Below, one piece after another: positions 1 to 10,845 of a DNA stretch of 64,000 nt. The notes below the pieces were generated by a model that was given only the letters and a program-made list of their open reading frames with translations, had not been told where the DNA came from and made no database searches. Made by a program: the position numbers and the translations under genes. The first letter of the stretch is position 1. Each line of letters opens with the position of its first letter. The stretch comes from Heterobasidion occidentale. Taxonomy: Eukaryota > Basidiomycota > Agaricomycetes > Russulales > Bondarzewiaceae. The stretch lies in NCBI GenBank assembly GCA_039111635.1, contig JBCAQO010000001.1:2170001-2234000 (forward strand), written 5' to 3'.

Positions 1-1428
1 CCCAAGTACATGGTCACTGTACGTGGATCGTGCTTGTATCGTTTTTCACACTGATCATATGTGATTACCTCCTATCCTCGCAGGTCATCGATGCTCCTGG
101 ACATCGTGATTTCATCAAGAACATGATCACGGGTACCTCTCAGGCTGACTGTGCCATTCTCATCATCGCCGGTGGTACTGGTGAGTTTGAGGCTGGTATC
201 TCCAAGGACGGCCAGACCCGCGAGCATGCGCTGCTTGCTTTCACGCTCGGTGTGCGTCAGCTCATCGTTGCGGTCAACAAAATGGACACTACCAAGGTAT
301 AACTTCTCCTTGTTTAAGCCCGATCAGCGCTCATTTTACCATTGCAATTTTCAAGTGGAGCGAGGATCGTTTCAACGAGATCGTCAAGGAGACGTCCACC
401 TTCATCAAGAAGGTTGGCTACAACCCCAAGACCGTCGCGTTTGTCCCCATCTCTGGCTGGCACGGTGACAACATGTTGGAGGAATCCCCCAAGTAAGTTG
501 TGTCGAATGTATTTTTGGCTAGCACGAAGCTAACAGTTTTCTTTCTCAGCATGCCTTGGTACAAGGGCTGGACTAAGGAGAACAAGGCTGGTGCTGTCAA
601 GGGGAAGACCCTCCTTGATGCCATCGACGCCATCGACCCCCCCTCTCGCCCGTCCGACAAGCCCCTCCGTCTTCCTCTCCAGGATGTCTACAAGATCGGT
701 GGTATTGGCACGGTGCCCGTCGGTCGTGTCGAGACCGGTATCATCAAGGCTGGAATGATCGTCAACTTTGCCCCCAGCAACGTCACCACTGAAGTCAAGT
801 CTGTCGAGATGCATCACGAGCAGCTCGAGCAGGGTACCCCTGGTGACAACGTTGGCTTCAACGTCAAGTAAATTTTCATCCTGATATATCATCGTACAAG
901 AACTTATTTCGTACAGGAACGTATCGGTCAAGGACATTCGTCGTGGCAACGTCGCCTCCGACTCCAAGAACGACCCCGCCAAGGAGGCTGCGTCTTTCAA
1001 CGCTCAGGTCATCGTCCTGAACCACCCTGGTCAGATCGGTGCTGGCTATGCACCAGTGCTCGATTGCCACACTGCCCACATTGCTTGCAAGTTCGCCGAG
1101 CTTATCGAGAAGATCGATCGTCGTTCCGGCAAGGTCATGGAGCAGTCGCCCAAGTTTGTCAAGTCCGGCGACGCATGCATTGTCAAGCTCATCCCGAGCA
1201 AGCCAATGTGCGTTGAGTCCTACAACGAGTACCCACCTCTGGGTCGCTTCGCCGTCCGTGACATGCGTCAGACCGTCGCTGTCGGTGTCATCAAGTCCGT
1301 CGACAAGACTGAGAAGTCTGGTGGCAAGGGTGAGCACACTGAACTTCATACATACGTCTTGGACGACTTCTGACGATCTTTCATTTTCAGTCACCAAGTC
1401 CGCCGAGAAGGCCACCAAGAAGAAATAA
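1..1428 (+). CDS. TEF1: Translation elongation factor 1-alpha (eEF1A), 5'-truncated by the window edge
   Basis: GTP-binding factor that delivers aminoacyl-tRNA to the ribosomal A site. The visible exons are 1-18, 84-296, 356-492, 550-867, 917-1329 and 1391-1428, all with GT-AG junctions, giving the last 378 residues of a roughly 460-residue protein. The first visible residues (PKYMVT) fall near residue 84 of the family. Seen in order: the G3 motif DAPGHRDF, the G4 motif NKMD, the G5 region PISGW, domain II with [15 protein letters not shown], and domain III ending in KATKKK. The reading frame is intact with no odd residues. The upstream exons, including the P-loop GHVDSGKST, lie outside the window. 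The gene converges with the hydrolase downstream. Identification is certain from near-complete conservation. Confidence 0.98.
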
Positions 1429-1782
1429 ATATAGAAGTAGAACGCTCGTTCCTCTCTTCTTTCTCGATTCCACCTCTTCTGTTTCTTTATCTCGATCTTG
1501 TAGCACGATGCAGAAGATGTACGACACTGGGTCATATCGGCTGGCAGAGGTCGTGTATTTGTTACAATGTTGTTGCCTTACGATTCACCAATGAGGAATG
1601 TTGTAGTGTGATATTCGGCGTGCTTGCCCTTTGCGTGTTTTGTTTCGATGCTCGCCCTCAAATGAACCATGAAATAGCTCCTCCCCCAAGTCGTGAATAA
1701 AACCGACATATTGGTGCCTATATAATGTCTACATTTCATTTTTTACCCGCCAGAAGTTGCCAACACTCCAATACTTCTACAT
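1429..1782. other. 3' intergenic region between converging genes
   Basis: About 350 bp between the TEF1 stop and the stop of the converging hydrolase gene. It is AT-richer than the coding DNA and holds an AATAAA-like signal (gtgaataaaacc near 1694). No open frame with coding character is seen; it is probably the two 3' UTRs. Confidence 0.5.
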
Positions 1783-3355
1783 TTAACAAACGTGCTCAAT
1801 CTCCCTGTTGTCCTCCACGCGTTCGCCAAGGTCCCTACCCACCCTCCTCTCGAATAGTTCCATCAGTGATGTGAACATAGAGCGGGTCAAGGCCGCATCC
1901 CAGCGTCCCTTGGAGCTTTCGTCGCGTATGAACGCGTGCTGGGCTTGCACCTCCAGGAACTGAGCAAATTACATGCGTTATGCAACCTGAGCACCTGAAA
2001 ACACAAGTCCCACATAACGTACCGTGACAGTAACGTTGGCGTCTTCGAGGGTCTGACGGATCAAGTCGCGCCCTGCGCGGGGGACATGGGTATCCTATGA
2101 ATAACCAAGTGTTCATACCATACCCAGGGTGTGTATCCGCATGGTGGACGTACCTGTTTCCCGAAAACCATCTGCAAAAGGTGCGGACATCTATGGTGAG
2201 TGGGCAGGAGAAGACGAGCGGGGGAGACATACGACAAGCTCCTTGTCTCCGTTCAGGCCACCAGCGCGACTTTCGCGAGGGAGTCGTCACTCTTGCCTTT
2301 ACCAAGGGTCGCACTGTGGATATCGGTCGCGAAGAAACAGAACGAGGCTAAAACGCGGGGGTGGAACGAAGCCTTGATCGTCGCTTGAAATCAGAGGAGA
2401 AAGTGTGTGTCAGAAGGGTCGTCAGGTGCGTACGCGGAAGGCCTGGCGGCGAACGAGAGCTCGGTGAGTAAGGCTATTTTTTGCGGGGACAGAGTGGTGA
2501 CTGACCAGATGCCCGCCGAGACACATTCCAGTGGCTAGTGGTCAGATGAATGCGATTAGCGCAGAGGGATATGCCATGTCAATGGAAGGCAGCCTGCCTG
2601 CGATGCGGCCATTGCAGTTCGGGTGCGAAGTGAGCAGGTCGACGGCGAGCGCTGTGTCCTAGAACACTGAGACATTCATGCATGGTCGACAAGGATAATG
2701 GTGCCCTTGGTTATGCGCACCTCGTCATACGCGGCGACTTCTTTCTCAATCTGGGGGATATCGCCGTCAGGACGATGATCAGATACCGATCATCGAAGAT
2801 AATCTATACCTTGAACCTGTTGCCTCTATCGGTGCCTAGACATGACAGGTCAGAGATTCTTTCCGATCTCCAGACTCAGCGCTCAGCGCTCAGTAAGGAT
2901 ACCGACCTTCGACGTCGTAAGGGATCGCCTCGGGGCCTTGGAACTCGTGGTAAATGGAAGGGCAAACTGCATATGCTTAGAATAGTACAAATAAAGCCAA
3001 AGTTGAGCGGAAACACGCACCTACGACATATCCATTGCTGGCGATCTGTCCCGCAAAACGCTCGACGGGTCCAGTCACTTGGTAGATTTCGCTATGGAGC
3101 AATGGGGGATTTAGAGAGGTCTAATCTCTGCCGTATTGGGGAGGGTTCCTGACCTGAACACGACAACGCCTGCGCCGATTGGGTCGATCTCGTTGGGCTA
3201 ATGTGCAAAAAGGAAATTGTGCTGGAGAGCGACGTACCGGGAAACTTGGCGTTGGGGTAGTTGGGCACGTTGGGAGTGATGACGAGGAATCTGATGGGCC
3301 TGCCGTTCGGATCGAGCTTGGTGGGGACGTCTTTGTACGTCGTGTTGATCAGCAT
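1783..3355 (-). CDS. Dienelactone hydrolase-family protein, with an apparent frameshift
   Basis: Alpha/beta hydrolase of the carboxymethylenebutenolidase (dienelactone hydrolase, DLH) type. The start at 3355 (MLINTTYKDVP) is preferred over an in-frame ATG at 3379. Spliced pieces read in order KFPGVVVFSEIYQVTGP, FHEFQ-like YHEFQGPEAIPYDV, the nucleophile elbow GMCLGGH (catalytic Cys), ATDIHSATLGKGKSDDSL, GKQDTHVP (catalytic Asp region), QAQHAFIRDES (catalytic His), and the C-terminus ending EHVC. At least eight short introns are needed. Between about 2255 and 2270 the frame of SLAKVAL does not join that of GLNGDKELV, and a stop follows; one missing base would explain it. The complete triad and otherwise good frame favour a sequencing error over a pseudogene. 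Its substrate cannot be told. It lies divergent from the GNAT gene, 247 bp away. Confidence 0.8.
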
Positions 3356-3452
3356 TGTATATAGCGGCTGTACAGACAAGGATAGAAGGGATCAGTGGGC
3401 AACTGCAGCAGATGGGCGTTCGTGGGTAGGCGATGGCCCACAATCGATCGTC

Positions 3453-3460
3453 TATATAAA
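3453..3460 (+). promoter_or_regulatory. TATA box of the GNAT gene
   Basis: TATATAAA lies about 145 bp upstream of the GNAT start codon in the 247-bp gap between two divergent genes. Spacing allows a short 5' UTR. It is a sequence match only; no transcription start can be seen. Confidence 0.45.
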
Positions 3461-3602
3461 CCGGATTTCCATCTGATCAACTCAACTCTGACAAACAAAC
3501 GTGCGAGGTCCAAGGAGGCCCAGTCTCCTCCTATGAGAAGATAATCAATGCTTACGCTCTGGTAGCGTACAACTCATCCTCTCTCACATACTCACCTTCA
3601 TC

Positions 3603-4597
3603 ATGTCCACGACTCACTCAGAAGCAATTCAAGCTCGCATTCGCCCTTACCAGCCTGAAGATGAGAAGCAGGTGCGCTTTATGGTCGGGCAAGCACAGAT
3701 GGAGCCCCTGGCTTTCGCGAACAACCGCGGTCAGTGCGAACAAATCTCGTCTGCTGCTCCGACCGACGCTCAAAACCGTCCTGCAGCGTATTTCCATCCG
3801 GTCACGCTGGCCATCTGGATTGCTGTCTCTTCCATCTTTGCACAGTTCATGAGATGGTGGCCAGATCCAAGCAACGGCTTCTGGGGCTATATCTTCGTCT
3901 TGCCAGCGTTCTTCGCACCAGCGGTGCCCATCATGTTCTTCATAGACTGGTACGTAAGATCAGGACCTCTGCCGCTACTCGTAAATCAGCTGATCCTCGG
4001 ACATTCAGGATAAATCGACCGGACGTGGAAGAAACAGCTGAGAAGGTCCTGCGTCGGCCTGATCTGTACGACATCTCGGCGTACTACTCTCGCTCTCCCG
4101 CTTCTGGGTTCTGGATCCTTGAGTACAGCGACAAGATCATCGGCCTCATCGCTATCGACGCGTCCCTCGACGCGACTTCGGACGAACCCGTCACACAACC
4201 TATATCCGAAGAACAGATCAAAAAGCTGCTCCACGGAAGGGGGACCGCGCCCGTGGCGGTCATTCGCCATTTCTTCATCGAAGAGGCATATCGCCCCGCT
4301 GATGTAGAAGAGGACCTGCTGCGCTACGCCGTCGGGGCCGCATTCGAGGCAAAGCAGGAAGTGAGCGAAGTGCGAGCGCTAAATTCGCCCTTGAGACCGA
4401 GCGTGGAGAAATCTCTATATATTAGCGGGTTCAAGCGCAAAGAGCGGGTCAGGACGACGGGAATTTTGCGGTGGGATACACATTGGTACGCGCTAGAGAG
4501 AAAGCAGTGGCAAGCTCAGGAGGAAGTAGGTGCGAGATCTGTAGTGGTCGAGGATACAAAACACAAGACGGTAATTGCAACGACTAAAACACCATAG
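3603..4597 (+). CDS. Membrane-anchored GNAT-family acetyltransferase
   Basis: Two exons (3603-3949, 4009-4597) encode 311 residues. The N-terminal part begins like a GNAT domain (IRPYQPEDEKQVRFMVG). Two hydrophobic helices follow, near residues 62-82 (PVTLAIWIAVSSIF) and 93-116 (GYIFVLPAFFAPAVPIMFF). The second half carries the rest of the fold: FWILEYSDKIIGLIAI, then VAVIRHFFIEEAYRPADV and a C-terminal YISGFKRKERV. This interrupted layout, with a membrane hairpin inserted in a GNAT fold, resembles NAT8-like membrane acetyltransferases and many unnamed basidiomycete proteins. The usual acetyl-CoA loop (Q/RxxGxG/A) is poorly matched, so activity is uncertain. Substrate unknown. ELP5 follows 126 bp downstream on the same strand. 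Confidence 0.75.
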
Positions 4598-4723
4598 TAC
4601 ATCGTCCCGTTTCAAGTGTTATCGTGGTATTGTACGTATCGCCGCTAATTGACTATACGAAAACCTGTTCTCGACATGAGCACATGCAGAATAAGATGAG
4701 CAGAACCTAACGTCGGACTCAAA

Positions 4724-6084
4724 ATGTCGCTTCACCTTCCGTCCATCATTTCCAACTCTTTCCGACCAAACCATCCCTTCCTCATCCTTGAATCCTCCCT
4801 CGTTCAGTCATGCCTTCCCATTTTACGCGCCATTGTTGCCCAGAAGGGCTCCAAGGGGCACACTTTGCTTTTTTGCTTGCTGCATCCTCCTTCGTCCCTT
4901 GTAGACGACCCTGCGCGTCTCCAATCTGAAAATCTGCAAGTTTTTGACAGAACACGTTGTGTACCGGAATACGATGACGACTATGTAGATCCACGAGACT
5001 TTATCCTTGACGCCGTCAAAGCCGGTGAGCAAAACATGGCCGAACTTGCAGTTATTCGTTCATTCATCCTAATATCACACTCGCGACCTGTAGCCCCTCC
5101 AGGTCCACTCAATGTCATAATCGACTCGGCGGACACGCTCTGCGATGACATCGGGTCGCCGTCACAAACGCACGCGCTGATCGTCTCTCTGCTGCAACTT
5201 ATCCGCGCACGTCCATGTGAGTAGGCTACCCCTTCACGTCCTAACCCACCTGCGGTGCTCATCTATCCACCCACGCAGCACCCTCGCGCCTTATCCTACA
5301 CCTCCTCAGCCCAACGCCGCTCCTCCCCCTTCTCCTCCCACCCCGCATCTCTCCCTCCCTCACCCACCTCACCGCGCACCCCCCATCCCTGCTCACACAC
5401 CTCTCCACCACGCAATTCATGCCCCCTCCCCCCTCGACGCCCGCCCCCGCATTCTGGCGCGTCTTCGCGCCCCTCGCTGCGCGCACGTGGGAGGTCGAGC
5501 GCCTCGTCTACGGCGCCGGCGACGAAGGCGCAGGATCTGGCTGGAACGAGACAGTAGTGGAGGTGTTACTGCGCGGTCCTGGAGCTGGTGTCGGCGAGGG
5601 GAAGAGGCGAGGCGCTGAGCGCGTCCTGGAGGGGTGGATAAGTGGCAAGGGCCCTTGTGAGCTCGCGCAGCTGGACGGCCTCAAGAAAATATGGACCAGA
5701 AAAGCCTCGGACGAGGTGCGTCTCCTCACATTCTTCTTCCTCCTTGCGTTTTTCTCAGACATAGCCACTGATGACTGCTGTCTTCATCTGTTGGTTTCTA
5801 GGCCCAGCGCGACCCAACTCAAAATCTGTCCTTCAGCCTCAATCTCACGACAGAGCAGCAGCAGTCCCGTGCAAATGTCCCCCTCCCGTATGCTCACGAC
5901 AGTGAGTTTAAACTTTCAACCATTTTGACGTAGGTTTTCTCGTACGAACAGCTAAATTCGATGTCGTCCCACAGGCAAAACATCTAAGGTGCCAGGGATA
6001 AGTAGCACTGGTGTTATATTCTATGATCCAGATTCTGCGGATGACCTAGATGACGATGACCCCGACGAAGACCTGGACATCTGA
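4724..6084 (+). CDS. ELP5: Elongator complex subunit 5
   Basis: Four exons (4724-5216, 5279-5715, 5802-5901, 5975-6084) give 379 residues in one clean frame. The protein starts MSLHLPSIISNSF and has a RecA-like core without a Walker A motif, as expected for Elp5. The last exon ends in the diagnostic acidic tail FYDPDSADDLDDDDPDEDLDI, shared by fungal Elp5/Iki1. Elp4-Elp5-Elp6 form the ring of the Elongator complex, which modifies wobble uridines of tRNAs. A low-complexity Pro/Ser/His-rich stretch is encoded around 5290-5440. It converges with the next gene. Identification rests mainly on the tail and the overall length. Confidence 0.85.
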
Positions 6085-6392
6085 ATTACCGGATTCATTT
6101 TGGATGTATTGACTATGCTTTACAATGGGTGTATCCACTACAATGTCCTTGTATCTTAGCACGCAGGCGCATATTCCTCCCAAGAAATGGCAGACAACAT
6201 GGCAAATTCTATCGAAGTATCGAAAACAGTGATACCCAAGTCAAATACAAACGGGGGTACGGAGACAAATAAATATGACGAAACCTTCGAGGTACGAGTA
6301 CCCCTGCCATACAAAAGACGCCAGAGAGAAACTACAGGTCAAGATCGATTAATCACTAACCAGCCCAATATTAAAAAATGCAGAAACCCTGA

Positions 6393-8508
6393 TTATGCTT
6401 GATTAACCTGCTGAACAGTCTTTGCACCATCACGACTCACTGCCCTTGCACTCCTCATCGCCAGATCAATCCCGAGGCCCCTCACCTCTTCCTCCGCGTC
6501 ACCCCTACTACCGCTATCCCCGCTCGCCGCCCAATTGACCATCATACGGTCAACCGCGCGCTGCGACTCTGATCGAATTGCAGGAGTCCGGATTGCAGCA
6601 ATTCCTCGTGAGCCTGGTTCTGAGGAGACACGCGTGAGAGGCGTAGAAGGGGGAACGAGAGACAACACGCGAGGCGAGTGGCGACGGGAGCCGATAGGCG
6701 TGCGTTCAGGGGTAGGAGCTATGACTGGCAGAGGCGGAAGCGGAGGTATCGTAGAAGGGTCAGCAACGGACTGCCGCGCGACAAAAAGAGATGGAAGGGA
6801 AAACCGGCGGTTCGTTCGCATGTTAGGGGCCCGAGCAGGTAACGTTGGTGTTGCTTGACGTGATCTATGCGATACGTCTGGTAGTACGTTCGCAGAAGGC
6901 TCTAATGTTTCGTCCCCACCATGCGACAGCGACGTACGCGTGATCTGACTCCCCGGACTGCTGGGAAGCAGTGGCGGGAGAGCAATGCTGACAGGGTGAG
7001 AGGGAGTGTTTGGGCTGATGAGCGTAGGTGTGACGCTTTCTCTAAGTCGTGAGGTTGGTTTGCCGCTTTTGAACAAGGTTCTGATGCGCCCTCCAAATGT
7101 CTTCACTCGCTTCAACAACCCGCGCTTGGGTGTAGCGGCCTTATGATCTCCGTTCGATGCGACGTCATTCCCCCGAGCAGTCCTCCCTTCTTCGGACGCA
7201 CGGGAATGGCAATTTTCCGCTGGATCAAGAGTTGTAGATCCGACCCCCGTCTCGCGAGATGCAGAGTGGCTAGGCAATGGCAAGAACGTCACCGCGCTAT
7301 CTACACTGGGCGTAGTGCCTATGTGATCCTGATGGAGATGGTTCCGTGACAACGACACATTGAGTTCGGACGGACTTGGGGAGGCGAAAGAGATGGGGTC
7401 GCGAGGGGGCGAAAAGTGGGCGGAATCCGGCGAGTGCGGTTCTCCGAAATCGAGAATAATGACGGGTGATCCAGTGGCAGAAGTGCCTACAGCAGTAACT
7501 CGCTCAGTTTGATCCAGTATAGAAGGCGGTAACGCAGGCAAGATATTTGGATCATCTGCGTCCAGGTCGGATGGTAAAGAAGGTAATATTGTGCTGAGAG
7601 GCGCTGAGAGAGGGGAGAAAAGAGCGGAATCGGCGTGAGAGAGGTATGCCGTGCTGGTATCAGCAGTCGATAAGGAGTTAGTGAGCGACGGAAGTTCCGG
7701 GATGGGTCTAGGGGAGCGGAAACCGAGGGATGGAGTAGACGCGCCCGGGGACGTTGATGAAGGGAAAGGCGGCAAGATTTCAAGTTGACTAGATCGGTGC
7801 GGAGAATCCCCTTTGAGAGGCAAGTGTTTCTTTTCGTTGTCTGCATGCACGTTTTCTGCGGAAGGTCCCGCAAATGTGGTCATACTCTCATGCAATGTTG
7901 CATCGCCCACGTCCGAGAGAGTCAAAGGTGATGCCGCATCCCCAGATGTGTTTGAAGAAACATCCTAAGAATCCAATTCGATCAGTCTTGCAGAGCAGCG
8001 TGTGAGAATATGAGCCTACTGCGAAACCGGAAGATGTTGAAATGGGACTCAAACCATCTCGCCCGGATATCTGACATACAACATCGTCACCGAACGATCG
8101 CAAAGGCGTACAAAGTGCGGTCCTACCACATTCGTTGCAGATGAGCTCAGGCCAGAAGAGACGCTGGTCGGGGACGTAGGATCGTCGCCGATGCGAGGGA
8201 TTTCGGTCGCGGTACGTCCGGTAATGACGTGCTCGTTGGAGGACCTTTTTGATATGGATACCTCTCTATCCAAATAGGTGACAGCGGTGAAGCTGGTAAG
8301 CTCTGCGATATCAGCTGAAGACAGCACAGTAGTTGGATCTGCGAAGGATATCTGTGAATGATCAGGCCATGAACCAGGCAGTCTGGGCGTGGGCGACCTG
8401 GACATTGTGGTCGCGACGCTGAGGCTGCTGGCCTGGGGGAGAATGCATGAGAAAAAGGCGCATATATGGATGTTTTGTACTCACATTGGGGATGGGACGG
8501 GCGAGCAT
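6393..8508 (-). CDS. Uncharacterised Ser/Pro-rich, largely disordered protein
   Basis: The best model has three exons: 8508-8485 (MLARPIPN), 8432-8055 and 7964-6393, all in frame across GT-AG introns, encoding 657 residues. No known domain is recognised. Composition is dominated by Ser, Pro, Thr and Arg with many SP/TP sites, typical of a disordered phosphoprotein. The only ordered-looking segments are a basic stretch near the middle (GLLKRVKTFGGRIRTLF) and a C-terminal helix (RAVDRMMVNWAASG). The first exon is predicted from splice sites and is the least secure part. The 5' flank crosses the left boundary of the duplicated block at 8538, so this gene appears only once in the window. Function unknown. 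Confidence 0.6.
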
Positions 8509-8692
8509 GGAATGGATGACGGACAAGGAGAAGAGGGCGAGGAAGGTTTGAAGGCAGCTTTAATGGCCGAGAACGGAAGAGGAATGCACGAAGATTATAT
8601 TCAGAGATCCGCCATACAAGTCCAAAATAGAATTAAATGGTCGTCTACAGACAGCCCCGAATAGTCAACGCTATTACCACAATCGGCCATCC

Positions 8693-10373
8693 TCAAAGTG
8701 TACCCTTGACGGCCTTGTCGACGCTCTCCGCAAAGTAGTCGATGTTGTTCGCGTTCAGTCCCGCCATCGAAATACGCCCGTCCGCGGTCATGTAGATGTG
8801 CGCCTTCTCTGCCAATGCCTTTGTCTGCGGAGGCGACAGTCCAGTGAAGCTGTTCGATTCCGAGCGCCCCCGTCAGACACCATTCAACCGCATCTCACCG
8901 CACGACTCGCTCACCTAAACATGCCAATCTGCGACTTGATGTGGCCCCACTCGCCCGGTGTCTTGTGCGTGTGGGTCAACGCGTCGTACAGGCGCTCACG
9001 CATGCTGATGATGCGGTCGGCCATTCCCTTCACCTCCGACTCCCACTCGGTATACAGCTCCGGCTTGCTCAGGATCGCGTTGGCGATACGCGCGCCGTGA
9101 AGCGGGGGGTTCGAGTACATGGGACGGATGACAATCTTCAGCTGGCTGTCGACGCGTGCCTTCTCCTCAGGCGAAGCAGTCGTCAGAGAGAACGCGCCGA
9201 CGCGCTCGCCGTAGAGTCCCATGTTCTTCGCGAACGACTGCGACAGCGCGACCTGGTGGCCTTGTGACACAAAGTGACGCACGGCAAAGGCATCACGAGT
9301 CGTAGAGCCAGACGCGAATCCTTGGTAAGCCATGTCGAAGAAGGGGAAAAGTTGCTTCTCCTTGACAATATCCGAAATCTCGGCCCACTGTTCGGCGGTG
9401 GGGTCTATGCCTGTAGGGTTGTGCGCGCAAGCATGGAGGAGAACAATGGACTTTTTGGAGCGTTCTGATCCAACATCTCCTTAGCATTGATCCGACCGAA
9501 TCGAATGAACGGTATACCTTCAAATCCTCCTTTAAACCTGCAAAGTCCAAGCCAACAGTGGACTTGTCAAAGTACCTGTAGCCGCGCACTTCGAGCCCAG
9601 AGTCACGGAAGATGGGAGTGTGATTACCCCACGAAGGAACGGGGAGGTAGATGATCTTAGAATGAGGGTAGAAGCGCGCAAGGAAGGCACCGCCGATGCG
9701 AAGGGCACCGGTACCGGAGATGGACTGAGTGACGGCAATCTGAAAAACAGAACCCTGAGCTCGCGAAGGCTCGATGACATACTAGTATGAACGTACGGAG
9801 TTCTCTTTCAGCGGAGCGCTGTCATCGCCGTAGGCCAGCTTGGCTGCATTCTTGGTGAACTCGGCAAGACCAGTGATAGGGAGGTACTCCTTGTCAGGAT
9901 TAGCTGCACGAAGAGCCTCTTCGGCCTAACGTGTGAATGATGCCAGCACATAGGATGGTGACCATAAATCAGTCAAGACATGAATGCTTGCCGCTCGGGA
10001 TAAAAAGCGTACCTTCTTGACGGCACTGAGGACATAGGGCTTGCCATTGCCATCCCTGTATGCGCCCACGCCAAGGTTGATTTTTCTAGCGTCCTTGTCG
10101 GCCTTGAATGCCTCAGAGACACCTGGAATTCTGCATCAGTATCCTCTTAGTATGATACGTCACCGGCGGGTGAAAGCGAGCGAAGAAGCATCAAACAAGA
10201 CAGACAAGCGTGTCCGTATATATGGGCGGGGCGAATTGAATAGAGACTGAGGGAGAATTCTCACCGAGAATGGGATCGGGGGGACCCGCGGGTACATGGG
10301 ACCAGGTGGACACGCTAGCAGCACGGAGGGCAAAGCTTCCGCGAGCAGCCTGAGAGCGAGCAATGGCCAGCAT
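8693..10373 (-). CDS. AAT1: Mitochondrial aspartate aminotransferase (copy 1, one frameshift)
   Basis: PLP enzyme that interconverts aspartate and oxaloacetate with 2-oxoglutarate/glutamate in the malate-aspartate shuttle. Six exons: 10373-10265, 10122-10013, 9925-9797, 9739-9518, 9479-8915, 8849-8693. The N-terminus is rich in Arg, Ala and Ser ([17 protein letters not shown]), as in a mitochondrial presequence, and is followed by the conserved [14 protein letters not shown]. Seen further on: the ACAHNPTG motif, the PLP-lysine segment [16 protein letters not shown] and the C-terminal FTGLSPPQ. Near 9451-9457 one base is missing relative to copy 2, breaking the frame before [15 protein letters not shown]; copy 2 is correct there. 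Expected length is 430 residues. It is divergent from DPS1. Confidence 0.95.
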
Positions 10374-10845
10374 CCTCAATGATTTTTCGAGTATGAGGGC
10401 GCGGTAAAAGGACAGAATGTGGGTGCAGGGCCCCGAATGATGTTTTACAGGCGAATTTAAAGACAAGTTACGTGCCCAGCCTCCCGAGTCTCGACCTGTG
10501 ACTCGGGTTGTAACGGAATCGAATCGGACCGGGCCCCCGTCTGAAAGGCTCCCCGTTCTAACGCCGTTTCATAGCGTTTCGTTGACTGCTTCAAAGTTTT
10601 TGTAGCAGCTCGTGTAATGCGCTGCAAGGCGCTATAATAGCGGCTGCAGTGAAGAGTTGAAGGGGATTTCAATCCGATTAGATTATTGTGCTTCCCCGAT
10701 CTAGTCAGAGTCCAGATCCTGGAGTCACACCGAAAGTTTTGTCGATAAGATCAATCTCGAGCTGACTCGTTGTGGATCACTGTCCTTTACCAGCTTCCCA
10801 AGGTCATAACTCTGCATAGAAAAACCAGCTCTGAGCTTCACAACC
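10374..10845. promoter_or_regulatory. Shared promoter region of AAT1 and DPS1
   Basis: A 472-bp non-coding gap between two divergent start codons. It has a TATA-like ctataata near 10630 and short GC-rich blocks. The region is conserved in copy 2 with a few SNPs (34372-34841). Which elements serve which gene cannot be told. Confidence 0.5.

Noticed and set aside
8840..8880. tRNA-like T-loop string gttcgattcc
   Set aside because: It lies in the last intron of AAT1. No A-box, anticodon stem or acceptor stem can be drawn around it.
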